A stretch of DNA of 64,000 nucleotides from Brevibacterium renqingii (lineage in GTDB: Bacteria > Actinomycetota > Actinomycetes > Actinomycetales > Brevibacteriaceae), in contig NZ_JADBHF010000001.1 of assembly GCF_017808105.1 (NCBI RefSeq), forward strand, positions 62,001-126,000, written 5' to 3'. Below, piece by piece: positions 48,825-57,061 of this stretch (position 1 is the first letter of the stretch; each line of letters begins with the position of its first letter). The notes below the pieces were generated by a model. The model saw only the letters and a program-made list of their open reading frames with translations, was not told where the DNA came from and made no database searches. Made by a program: the position numbers and the translations under genes.

Positions 48825-49164
48825 TCTCAGACATATCTCTGAGGTGCCCCGCCGTCCCGGAGGCTTCTGGCCCACACTCGGCTGGATCTTGAGGATCGGG
48901 CCCAGGATGCCCTTCGTGTGGTTCATCCGGGCCTACCGCCTCGTCGTCTCTCCGCTCTACGGTCAGGTGTGCCGCTACTATCCCAGCTGCTCCATGTACG
49001 GCCTCGAAGCCTTCGAGATTCACGGAGTTCTCAAGGGGATGGTGTTAACTGGGTGGCGCATACTGCGATGCAACCCTCTGTCCCACGGCGGCGTCGACCA
49101 TGTGCCGGGTTCGGCGCGGGAGGCCAGATCGAAAACCATCCACCGCGACGAGGGCCGCAGCTGA
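48808..49164 (+). CDS. yidD: membrane protein insertion efficiency factor YidD
   Basis: Small membrane-associated protein helping YidC-dependent insertion. The core IRAYRLVVSPLYGQVCRYYPSCSMYGLEAFEIHG contains the three-Cys CxxxPSCS signature, followed by LTGWRILRCNPLSHGGVD. 118 aa from GTG 48808, which gives about 30 extra N-terminal residues before the usual start of the family; GGAGG at 48790-48794 is somewhat far (13-14 bases). It overlaps the 3' end of rnpA and is followed by yidC after 135 bases. Confidence 0.9.
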   Translation: MDAEHDLRHISEVPRRPGGFWPTLGWILRIGPRMPFVWFIRAYRLVVSPLYGQVCRYYPSCSMYGLEAFEIHGVLKGMVLTGWRILRCNPLSHGGVDHVPGSAREARSKTIHRDEGRS

Positions 49165-49299
49165 ATGCTTCCGGACACGCAGTCCCCGCCGAAGAGCGGA
49201 TCAGCGGACTTCTTCGGGGCACCGGCGTCGTGTCGCGAAGACCTGTGAACAATGGCAAAATGAACGATCGTGAAGAATCGTTGTAACGAGGAGAACTGA

Positions 49300-50253
49300 A
49301 TGGGATTGATGGACAAGCTGCTCTACCCGCTGCAGTGGGTAGTTGCTTGGATCCTCGCGATCTTCCACGAGATCTTTACCGCCATCGGCCTGCCCGCCGA
49401 CAACGGTTGGACCTGGGTGCTGTCGATTGCCGGACTGACCGTGGTCATCCGTGCTCTGCTGATCCCTCTCTTCGTGTACCAGATCAAGTCGCAGCGCAAG
49501 ATGCAGCTGCTCCAGCCGGAGATCCAGCGCCTGCAGGCGAAGTACAAGGGCAAGAAGGACCAGTACTCCCGCCAGGCGATGGCCGAGGAGCAGATGGCGC
49601 TGTTCCGCGACAACAAGACGAGTCCGTGGGCCTCCTGCCTGCCGCTGCTCGTGCAGATGCCGATCTTCTTCTCCCTCTTCCGCGTCATCCGGAATATGCC
49701 GCAGGTCGCCGATGGGTCGATGAGTGCCATCGGCGGTTTCACGAGGGACCTTGCGGTGCAGGCGGAGCAGTCCTCGGTCTTCGGCATCCATCTGTCCGCG
49801 GTCTTCACCGACCCGGGAATCGGTGTCAAGTTCCTCACTGGTGTCCTCATCGTCATCATGGCCGGCACCATGTTCATCACGCAGAAGCAGATGATGGCGA
49901 AGAACATGTCGGAGGCCGCGATGGCCAACCCGATGATGCAGTCGCAGAAGATGCTGCTCTACGTCATGCCGCTCGTATTCGGCTTCGGCGGCATCTACTT
50001 CCCGCTCGGTGTCCTCATCTACTGGCTGGTCTCGAACACTTGGACCATGGCTCAGCAGCACATGGTCATCCGCAATATGCCCGCTCCCGGCTCCAAGGCC
50101 GAGAAGGAGATGCTTGAGCGCAAGGCTCGCAAGGGCAAGCCCGTGAAACAGGACGAGGTCAAGGGACAGACTGTCGCCGAGGAGGCCCCGAAGAAGACCG
50201 GCCAACGGCAGCAGCCCGTGAGCAAGAACCGCAAGAAGAACAAGAAGCGCTGA
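49300..50253 (+). CDS. yidC: membrane protein insertase YidC
   Basis: Oxa1/YidC insertase for inner-membrane proteins. 317 aa with about five membrane segments: LLYPLQWVVAWILAIFHEIF, TWVLSIAGLTVVIRALLIPLF with the conserved hydrophilic-groove Arg, SQRKMQLLQPEIQRLQAKYK, ASCLPLLVQMPIFFSLFRVI, and LLYVMPLVFGFGGIYFPLGV. The C-terminal tail is strongly basic and can contact ribosomes. It lacks the large periplasmic domain of proteobacterial YidC, as expected for Gram-positives. GAGGAG lies 7 bases before the ATG. Confidence 0.96.
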   Translation: MGLMDKLLYPLQWVVAWILAIFHEIFTAIGLPADNGWTWVLSIAGLTVVIRALLIPLFVYQIKSQRKMQLLQPEIQRLQAKYKGKKDQYSRQAMAEEQMALFRDNKTSPWASCLPLLVQMPIFFSLFRVIRNMPQVADGSMSAIGGFTRDLAVQAEQSSVFGIHLSAVFTDPGIGVKFLTGVLIVIMAGTMFITQKQMMAKNMSEAAMANPMMQSQKMLLYVMPLVFGFGGIYFPLGVLIYWLVSNTWTMAQQHMVIRNMPAPGSKAEKEMLERKARKGKPVKQDEVKGQTVAEEAPKKTGQRQQPVSKNRKKNKKR

Positions 50254-50261
50254 GGACGATC

Positions 50262-50807
50262 ATGACCGAAGAGAAGACCGAAGAGACCTCCGAACAGATT
50301 TCGAAGGAGACCTCGACGAAGCCGAGCCGCGCCGAACTCCTCGAGGAAGAGGGCGAGATCGCCGCGGACTACCTCGAAGAGCTGCTGGATCTGGCCGATA
50401 TCGATGGCGATATCGACATCGACGTCGCGGATGGCCGGGCACAGCTGTCCATCGTCTGCGAGGACGATGAGGACTCCAATCTGGGCACGCTCGTCGGCAG
50501 GGAGGGACGTACCCTCGGTGCCCTGCAGGAGCTCAGCCGTCTGGCCGTGCAGACCCAGACGGGCCAGCGTTCCTGGCTGATGCTCGACATCGACGGGTTC
50601 CGCAACAACCGTCGTGACGAGCTCATCAAGAAGGCGAAGCGGGCCATCGAGGAGGTCAAGGACGGGGGCGAGCAGTTCGCCTTCAAACCGATGAACAGCT
50701 TCGAACGCAAGATCATCCACGATCAGGCGGCGCGCGCCGGTCTGATCTCGGAGTCCGAGGGTGAGGGCGACGGCCGTCATGTCGTCATCCGGCTCGCCGA
50801 TGACTGA
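50262..50807 (+). CDS. khpB: KhpB/Jag RNA-binding protein
   Basis: 181-residue protein with a KH-like domain (about 35-100; LGTLVGREGRTLGALQELSRL is the KH GxxG region) and a C-terminal R3H domain (FAFKPMNSFERKIIHDQAA). It partners KhpA in a global RNA-binding complex and is conserved after yidC. The N-terminus is acidic. It starts eight bases after the yidC stop and overlaps rsmG by eight bases. Confidence 0.92.
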   Translation: MTEEKTEETSEQISKETSTKPSRAELLEEEGEIAADYLEELLDLADIDGDIDIDVADGRAQLSIVCEDDEDSNLGTLVGREGRTLGALQELSRLAVQTQTGQRSWLMLDIDGFRNNRRDELIKKAKRAIEEVKDGGEQFAFKPMNSFERKIIHDQAARAGLISESEGEGDGRHVVIRLADD

Positions 50808-51462
50808 CCTGCCCGACACCGCCGCCGATCTGCCTGAGATCGAAACTCCCCCAACCGGCACCGAGGAGTACTTCGGTGCCGCATTCCCCACAGCCCGGCG
50901 GTATGCCGAGCACTTGGCCACCACCGGCATCGAGTGGGGCCTCATCGGTCCGCGTGAGGTCGACCGCCTCTGGACGAGGCACATCCTCAACTGCGCTGTG
51001 GTTGCCGAGTTCATCGGTGAGAACGACGTCGTGGGTGATGTCGGCAGCGGTGCCGGTCTGCCGGGAATCCCGATCGCGCTGCTGCGCCCGGAGGCGAAGA
51101 TCGTTCTCATCGAGCCGATGGAACGACGTGTCGAATGGCTGACCATGGTCGTCCAGGATCTGGGGCTGTCGAATGTGCGCATTGTGCGAGCGCGGGTCGA
51201 GGAGCTCGTCGACGAAGAGATGTTCACCGTGGTGACCGCTCGGGCGGTGAAGGCGATGACGACTCTCATCGAGTGGACTCGCGAGGTCATCAGCCCCGGC
51301 GGCCGGATCCTCGCCCTCAAGGGCGCCTCTGTCGAGGGCGAGCTGGTCAAGGCGAAGAAGCTGGTCAGACGCTATCGCCTGTCTCAGCCCGAGATCCATG
51401 TCGTGGATGCAGACGGTCTCCTCGAAGTCCCGAGTCGTGTCGTCGAGATCGTGAAGAAATAG
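50800..51462 (+). CDS. rsmG: 16S rRNA (guanine527-N7)-methyltransferase
   Basis: SAM-dependent methyltransferase modifying G527 of 16S rRNA. 220 aa from ATG 50800. YAEHLATTGIEWGLIGPREVDRLWTRHILNC is the RsmG N-terminal signature; the SAM motif I is DVGSGAGLPGIPIALL near residue 80, with IEPMERRVEWL after it and VTARAVKAM near residue 150. Conserved location before parA. Loss of this gene in other bacteria gives low-level streptomycin resistance; here it is intact. Confidence 0.95.
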   Translation: MTDLPDTAADLPEIETPPTGTEEYFGAAFPTARRYAEHLATTGIEWGLIGPREVDRLWTRHILNCAVVAEFIGENDVVGDVGSGAGLPGIPIALLRPEAKIVLIEPMERRVEWLTMVVQDLGLSNVRIVRARVEELVDEEMFTVVTARAVKAMTTLIEWTREVISPGGRILALKGASVEGELVKAKKLVRRYRLSQPEIHVVDADGLLEVPSRVVEIVKK

Positions 51463-51528
51463 GACGAAGTAGAGTAGGTCTAGGCTGAATAGAGCTTTGT
51501 GAAACCGATGGATGATGGAGTGCGCCCT

Positions 51529-52425
51529 ATGCCGATCATGGATGAGTCGTCTCCCATTGGTGCCGCGATCGCACGGGACAACCGGCGGGCTGATCGACTG
51601 TCTCAGACGACCTTTCCACGACCGGACTCGACCCGCATCTTTACGATCGCGAACCAGAAGGGCGGCGTCGGAAAGACCACGACGGCGGTGAACATCGCGG
51701 CGGCTCTGGCCAATCAGGGCCTCAACGTTCTGCTCGTCGACATCGATCCGCAGGGCAACGCGAGCACAGCCTTGGGAATCGATCACTACTCCGAGGTGAC
51801 CAGCATCTATGATGTCCTCATCGACGACGTGCCGATGCGTGAGGCCGTGGCTCAGTGTCCGGACTTCGACACACTCAAGTGTGTGCCCGCGACGATCGAT
51901 CTGGCCGGCGCGGAGATCGAACTGGTGTCCCTGGTCGCCCGTGAACAGCGGCTGCAGCGGGCATTGGGCATCTACCTCAGGGAAGAGGAGGAAGCCGGTC
52001 GGCGCGTCGACTACATCATCGTCGACTGCCCGCCGAGTCTGGGTCTGCTCACCGTCAATGCCTTCGTCGCTGCGCGCGAGGTCCTCATCCCCATCCAGTG
52101 CGAATACTACGCGCTCGAGGGACTGAGCCAACTGCTGAAGAACATCCAGCTCATCCAAAAGCATCTCAATCCGGAACTGGCCATTACGACGATCCTGCTG
52201 ACGATGTACGACGGGCGCACCAATCTCAGTGCCCAGGTAGCCGAAGATGTGCGCACCCACTTCCCAGAACAGGTTCTCGGCACAGCGATCCCGCGGTCGG
52301 TGAGGATCTCCGAGGCTCCCAGCTACGGACAGACAGTGATCTCATATGACCCCAATTCCAGCGGCGCCCTCTCGTATCGAGAAGCCGCTGAAGAAATCGC
52401 GAATCGAGGAGTAAGTCGTGGCTGA
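51529..52425 (+). CDS. parA: chromosome-partitioning ATPase ParA/Soj
   Basis: Walker-type ATPase that moves ParB-parS complexes. 298 aa from ATG 51529 (GGAG eight bases upstream); a GTG at 51499 would add ten residues. The deviant Walker A is [50 protein letters not shown] and [18 protein letters not shown] follow. The N-terminal roughly 35 residues before the P-loop are polar, as in mycobacterial ParA. Its stop overlaps the parB GTG. Confidence 0.95.
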   Translation: MPIMDESSPIGAAIARDNRRADRLSQTTFPRPDSTRIFTIANQKGGVGKTTTAVNIAAALANQGLNVLLVDIDPQGNASTALGIDHYSEVTSIYDVLIDDVPMREAVAQCPDFDTLKCVPATIDLAGAEIELVSLVAREQRLQRALGIYLREEEEAGRRVDYIIVDCPPSLGLLTVNAFVAAREVLIPIQCEYYALEGLSQLLKNIQLIQKHLNPELAITTILLTMYDGRTNLSAQVAEDVRTHFPEQVLGTAIPRSVRISEAPSYGQTVISYDPNSSGALSYREAAEEIANRGVSRG

Positions 52426-54337
52426 ACGCAAGAAACGAGGCCTGGGTCGAGGACTCGGAGCATTGATCCCCGACGCGAACTCCAACGATCGTCCGGTCGA
52501 TGTGTTCTTCTCCGGTGGCAGTGGGGAGGAAACGGAGAAGGAGCAGAAGACCTCGCGTACTGCACGCAATGATCCGGCTGCGTCCATGCAGTCCTCTCGA
52601 CGACGCAAGACGAAGGCAGGCGGATCGGCCAAGTCGACTGAGTCGACCGCGGAGAGGACGAAGGTCCCTTCGGCGTCTGGTTCCACCACGTCGACAACGT
52701 CGAAGACAAGTTCGAAGACGACAGGTTCCAAGACGGCACCTTCGAAGACGACAGCATCGAAGGCGGCATCTTCGAAGACCGCAGGCTCCGGTTCCTCGTC
52801 AGCGAAGACGAGCTCGAGTAAGACGAACGGTGCGCCGACTCCCGCGAAGAGGAAATCAAGCGCATCAGCAGCGTCGAAGAAGACATCGAGCGCTGAGTCG
52901 ACGGCCGTCAGCAGTGCCGCGAGGGAGAAGGCCCGCATCGCCAAGGATGCAGGTACGAAGGCCGCCGCTTCGAAGACGGTGGAGAACAGCCCATCGGAGA
53001 CGGCCCCGTCCGGCGCCGCGTCCTCTCCCGCCTCTGCGAAGGATTCAACGGTCTCGGACTCGCAGGCCGTAGAAAGTGTCCCGGAGGCCGCGTCGGCCTC
53101 TGAGTCGGCATCGACATCATCTATCGCATCAACCGCCCTCAGTGACGCCCCAGAGACCGCGCTGAAGACGACTGGCAGCGCGGACGAACAGGATGCGGCA
53201 GACGACGGTGTGACTGAGCCGGCGACAGAGCAGGATGCGAGCGAGGATGTCCGTGAAACGCATCCTGGCGTCTACACATCCTCCGGCTATCAGGACTCGA
53301 CAGGTCGAGCCGAGCCCGAAACAGAATCCGTCACGCCTGACACTACTGATGTAGTAGAATCAGCGACAGGAGTTGAAGCGGCAGACGATCCTGATGATCT
53401 CGCAGCGTCGTCAACCATTGAGACAGCTCCTGACGCCTCTTCTGAGACCGACGCCGACGCTTCTGAAGGATCAGCAGGCGGTGTCGAGAGTGACGAAAAT
53501 GTCTCCGGGGGTGTCGAGTCGATTGCAGACACTGAATTCGGCGAGATCGATGTCGACCTGATCGACGCGAACCCTCGGCAGCCACGAACGGTCTTCGACG
53601 AAGACCTGCTTTCAGAACTGGTGCACAGCATTCGCGAGATCGGTGTGCTGCAGCCGGTCGTTGTACGTCAGAAGCCGAGCGACCGCTCGCGCTTCGAACT
53701 CATCATGGGTGAGCGTCGCCTTCGTGCGACGAAAGACGCCGGTCTGACGACAATCCCAGCGATCATACGGTATGTCGAAGACACCGATATGCTCAGGGAT
53801 GCTCTGCTCGAGAATCTTCATCGTGCCGAGCTCAATCCCCTGGAAGAGGCTGCCGCTTACGGGCAGCTGCTGGAAGACTTCGGCTGCACCCAGGAGGAAC
53901 TCTCCGAGCGCATCGGCCGCTCGCGGCCTCAGATCTCCAACACCCTCCGTCTGCTGCGTCTGCCGCCTTTGGTGCAGCGCCGCGTCGCTGCTGGCGTTAT
54001 CTCCGGCGGTCATGCCCGTGCGATTCTTGGTCTTCGGGACCCCGAGCACATGGAGGTTCTCGCCCAGAGAATCGTTGCGGAAGGGCTTTCGGTTCGGGCT
54101 TCGGAAGAAGCCGTCGTTCTCCTTAACAGGGGCGACTCGATCAATGTTTCACGTGCAACGACGAAGGTCGCGCCTGAGTTCCTGGCGGTTGCAGAGCGTC
54201 TCGGAGATCGACTGGATACGAAGGTGAACATTTCCGTCGGTAAGAAGAAGGGCAAGCTGAGCGTCGAGTTTGCGAACCACGAAGATCTGGATCGCATCCT
54301 TGGCCTGCTCGGTATAGCAGAAGCGGATCCAATGTAG
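52418..54337 (+). CDS. parB: centromere-binding protein ParB with very long low-complexity insert
   Basis: CTP-dependent DNA clamp that loads at parS. 639 aa, nearly twice the usual 330-380. Residues 1-17 carry the ParA-stimulating box [14 protein letters not shown]. Residues about 30-370 are low complexity: first Lys/Ser/Thr/Ala-rich and basic (to about 190), then Ser/Thr/Glu/Asp-rich and acidic. The ParB/Srx CTPase domain starts at about 373 ([20 protein letters not shown]) with [14 protein letters not shown] and [14 protein letters not shown]; the helix-turn-helix is [19 protein letters not shown]; the C-terminal dimer domain ends at ADPM. The insert is in frame and the catalytic parts are intact. 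GTG start overlaps parA. Confidence 0.94.
   Translation: MAERKKRGLGRGLGALIPDANSNDRPVDVFFSGGSGEETEKEQKTSRTARNDPAASMQSSRRRKTKAGGSAKSTESTAERTKVPSASGSTTSTTSKTSSKTTGSKTAPSKTTASKAASSKTAGSGSSSAKTSSSKTNGAPTPAKRKSSASAASKKTSSAESTAVSSAAREKARIAKDAGTKAAASKTVENSPSETAPSGAASSPASAKDSTVSDSQAVESVPEAASASESASTSSIASTALSDAPETALKTTGSADEQDAADDGVTEPATEQDASEDVRETHPGVYTSSGYQDSTGRAEPETESVTPDTTDVVESATGVEAADDPDDLAASSTIETAPDASSETDADASEGSAGGVESDENVSGGVESIADTEFGEIDVDLIDANPRQPRTVFDEDLLSELVHSIREIGVLQPVVVRQKPSDRSRFELIMGERRLRATKDAGLTTIPAIIRYVEDTDMLRDALLENLHRAELNPLEEAAAYGQLLEDFGCTQEELSERIGRSRPQISNTLRLLRLPPLVQRRVAAGVISGGHARAILGLRDPEHMEVLAQRIVAEGLSVRASEEAVVLLNRGDSINVSRATTKVAPEFLAVAERLGDRLDTKVNISVGKKKGKLSVEFANHEDLDRILGLLGIAEADPM
52655..52915 (+). 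repeat. Ser-Lys-Thr coding repeats in parB
   Basis: Tandem imperfect units of tcgaagacga type, encoding SSKTT/ASKTA/GSKT repeats like those of histone H1-type tails. Likely slippage-prone. Confidence 0.75.
54146..54159. promoter_or_regulatory. parS-like site inside parB
   Basis: GTTTCACGTGCAAC, one mismatch to the parS core GTTTCACGTGAAAC, within the coding sequence near the parB 3' end. Confidence 0.65.
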
Positions 54338-54357
54338 CTCTATCAGATCAATCCGAT

Positions 54358-54381
54358 GGGGCCCGGGTGATTCCGGGCCCC
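54358..54381 (+). terminator. parB terminator
   Basis: Perfect 9-bp arms ggggcccgg 54358-54366 and ccgggcccc 54373-54381 with a six-base loop and ttct after it, about 20 bases past the parB stop. Confidence 0.8.
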
Positions 54382-54600
54382 TTCTGGTATTCATGAGCAC
54401 CCACGTCGCCCCTTTCGACCCCCCAGACATAGCGACCTGTCGTTGTCGGCGCAGAACGGTCTTTGAGGCAAGCGAGGCGTCAATCTTCCTTTGGCTGATA
54501 TCTCTGGTTGCGGCATCCGGTATTGCTTCTTTGGCGGAAGAAGCAGCTCTGGACAGTTCTATCGATAGCCCAGGACGTCCGCTTAACTATCCCCTTCTGC

Positions 54601-54614
54601 GTTTCACGTGAAAC
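54601..54614. promoter_or_regulatory. parS site
   Basis: Perfect 14-base palindrome GTTTCACGTGAAAC. Confidence 0.9.
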
Positions 54615-54759
54615 CGCCTGTTTCAACACCGCCTCCCATGTAGTAGCCGGGTAGCGCCCTCATTGACGAAAAAAGGAGGTACCGAATTACCGGGGCCGCC
54701 GGAACCTGTTGAAAATCTCCTCCCGTTAGTTGCTTTGCCGTGACCGAACTCTTGCAGGA

Positions 54760-54802
54760 AGTGCCGGGAACTCCGGTACGACGTGCCGGAGTTCCCGGCA
54801 CT
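54760..54802. repeat. 17-bp perfect inverted repeat
   Basis: Arms 54760-54776 and 54786-54802, GC-rich, with the nine-base loop tacgacgtg. No T run follows on either strand, so it is not an obvious terminator; it lies between parS sites. Confidence 0.85.
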
Positions 54803-55107
54803 CGGCTACGTTCGATAATGCGTATGCGGGTAGCAATCCGCTGTGTTATCGAAGGCCGGTATCGCCGAGAGCCTTTTGCGTCCCCGGCTTGCAACCGGAA
54901 CCGTGCGGACGTGCGGGGGTGAGTGGAAGCAGCTCTAGCAACCTTAAGTATCTATTGGGCCATTAGGTCTACGGCCCACGTGAAACATACTGCGTGCGCC
55001 GCCGTGCGCGCGGGGCCGTTATCTCTATTTGCCGTGGAGTGCAGCAATTCATGTCTTCATAGAAGAGAGATGCCGGCACAAGACAAGAGAGATCGCCGCA
55101 CAATGAC

Positions 55108-55121
55108 GTTTCACGTGGAAC
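55108..55121. promoter_or_regulatory. parS-like site
   Basis: GTTTCACGTGGAAC, one mismatch to the core. Confidence 0.75.
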
Positions 55122-55352
55122 GGCCGCAGTCCCATGTCTATTTCTACGTGGTTTAGTGTACGTGAAATAGCTATTGCTCCACTGCACGGCTTCTATCCGC
55201 ACCAACTGCGAGCCGCTATCGCATTCCGGCGCAGCCAGCCTGTCCCCAGCGGTGGCTGAAAGAAGGGCATATATGCGGCGATTCAACAGGTCCTCTCTTT
55301 CGGGGTCTATTTTACGATGAAGAATCTGTAGTTCGGAGGGAGGCCATCAGAA

Positions 55353-55368
55353 TGTTTCACGTGAAACA
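55353..55368. promoter_or_regulatory. parS site
   Basis: Perfect 16-base consensus TGTTTCACGTGAAACA. Confidence 0.95.
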
Positions 55369-55378
55369 GAGACAACCG

Positions 55379-55392
55379 GTTTCACGTGAAAT
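55379..55392. promoter_or_regulatory. parS-like site, tandem to the previous one
   Basis: GTTTCACGTGAAAT, one terminal mismatch, 25 bases from the perfect site (centre to centre about two and a half helical turns). Confidence 0.8.
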
Positions 55393-55756
55393 CAAGTTCC
55401 CTGAACCAACCTGTCGGTGTGGTGACGAGCAGGAGCCGATTTCTCAACGCCCCGCATGTACATCTTTGTAAGTGCATCACTTGGATTCCGCCCGAAATCT
55501 AGGCGCACCGATCTGTAAAGGGTACGTCCTTGAGTGAAGAGAACCGACGTGGATTTCATGCCCGTATTGTTTTTCTGGTGAAAGCCATCATGATTGCTTG
55601 TCAGCTGCTTAGCCCGGCGCTATTGCGAGAATCAGAAGTGACGGAAGTCCGCCATGCATCCAATGTGTGCTGTCAGCAGCCCTTGTACGCCGCGCCCACC
55701 GACGACAAGCCAACCGAAAGGCGCGCTGGTCCCCTAATATGCATCATTTGGACCGC

Positions 55757-55770
55757 GTTTCACGTGAAAC
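55757..55770. promoter_or_regulatory. parS site
   Basis: Perfect 14-base palindrome, extended to 16 by flanking C and G. Confidence 0.9.
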
Positions 55771-55955
55771 GCTGCATCGGATAGCTTCAGCCGCCTGTGG
55801 AGTTGGTCAGTTGATGTGAAGGTTCGAGCAGGCTGTATTAATAGGTCGTAAGTTGAGGTCTTTTCGTGTGGCCCCGCTGAGGAGTCGTGGGCCTCTATTC
55901 AGGTCTGAGAACGGAGAGAATTCGTCGCGCTGTGCTCCTCCGTACAAATAGATAC

Positions 55956-55969
55956 GTTTTACGTGGAAC
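55956..55969. promoter_or_regulatory. degenerate parS site
   Basis: GTTTTACGTGGAAC, two mismatches. Confidence 0.5.
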
Positions 55970-56216
55970 GTGAGAGTGGATATGACGAGATCGGACTCGT
56001 CCGATTGTGTCGGAAGTAGAGCTCGTTCCGAACGGAGTACAATACTGAACGCGATAGGCACAGGCTGGATGGCTCGCCGGTCATCTTGCATCTACGCGGC
56101 AAGCTCCGTCCTCTCCGGATTCTGGTTGGCGTCTAATAGGTGTGTCACTGCTCCCTTCGAACCTCCCTCTCCTCCCTCCTGTTCGAATAGTAGACGGTTG
56201 TGCTTGTTACAATAGA

Positions 56217-56232
56217 TGTTTCACGTGAAACA
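56217..56232. promoter_or_regulatory. parS site
   Basis: Perfect 16-base consensus TGTTTCACGTGAAACA. Confidence 0.95.
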
Positions 56233-56705
56233 GACGACGGAGATCGTCCAGGTACATCTCGTGGACGTCGTACGGTCATCACCTCTTTAGGAATCCCGTA
56301 CTGCCCCGGGGCAAGTAACTCAATTTTTCGTGGGTCTTGCATTGGGGGTGCTATTAGCGGAGACATCTGCGGAAATTGCGAGGGGTAGGCGAGAAGAGAG
56401 CTCAATGGAACGGGTAGCTAGGGATCACTTCATCGAGCACTTTCGGGGACTGTACTGCGCTAAGGTCCTTCATCTCCCGACCCCTCGGCGAGCTGAATTG
56501 TAATGAATTCAGTGCCCGTCAGGTTCTCTTGCGTCACGAACTTCTCTTCGTTGCCTTAGGTATTGTGCAGCCGTTCCGGTTCTCGCCCTTGGTGGGCATC
56601 GGCGTGTACGTTACGAAAGAAGGGCGCGAAGGGCTGGTCTATGTGTGGTGGAAGAGCCTTTCAGACCTTGTGTTCTAACCGGGCAGGCGGCTCGAGCGAG
56701 ATTGT

Positions 56706-56719
56706 GTTTCACGTGGAAC
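56706..56719. promoter_or_regulatory. parS-like site
   Basis: GTTTCACGTGGAAC, one mismatch; the most distal site seen. Confidence 0.75.
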
Positions 56720-57061
56720 GCCATCTGTGATTCTGAGAGTTGACGAATGTCTTCAGAACGCCTTTTGGGATCGGCCGGTCGGTTTGCATCAATGGACGAG
56801 GTGTACTGAAGGAAAGGGGTTGCCTATTTCCCCATTGGCTGGAGATGTTGAGGGCTGATTGTCTAACGGGTGAAGTCAGTCAGCGGCCCAAATTGCCCGA
56901 GATCAAGAGGTGGTCGGTGATGTCGCACAAGCGCACGAGTGTGCTACCGCTGGCTGATGGCGGAGCAGTCGCTTGGGACACGTCTCTGTCGAACTGAACA
57001 GGTCCGGCGGTCAAGTGATCCGAGGGAAGTATGCGAAGTATAGGGCCAGTGGGCAGCGGCT

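Larger units (their letters stand above)
54338..57061. other. 2.7-kb gene-free parS region (centromere)
   Basis: No frame here has a plausible start signal, conserved motif or the codon bias of the rest of the window. GC content is visibly lower and stop codons frequent. The notable content is the series of parS palindromes listed separately (at least eight sites from 54601 to 56719), one long inverted repeat and a terminator for parB. Small frames such as 55530-55784 only read through a parS site (giving the peptide FHVKR) and are not supported as genes. Confidence 0.8.

Noticed and set aside
54973..54986. GGCCCACGTGAAAC as a further parS site
   Set aside because: Only one half-site matches; three mismatches in the other half.
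55530..55784. 84-codon frame in the parS region
   Set aside because: It reads through a parS palindrome (FHVKR), lacks a ribosome site and has no codon bias.
55807..56091. Minus-strand 94-codon frame in the parS region
   Set aside because: No start signal and no conserved motif. It resembles frames that arise by chance in RNA-like DNA, but I could not fold a tRNA there.
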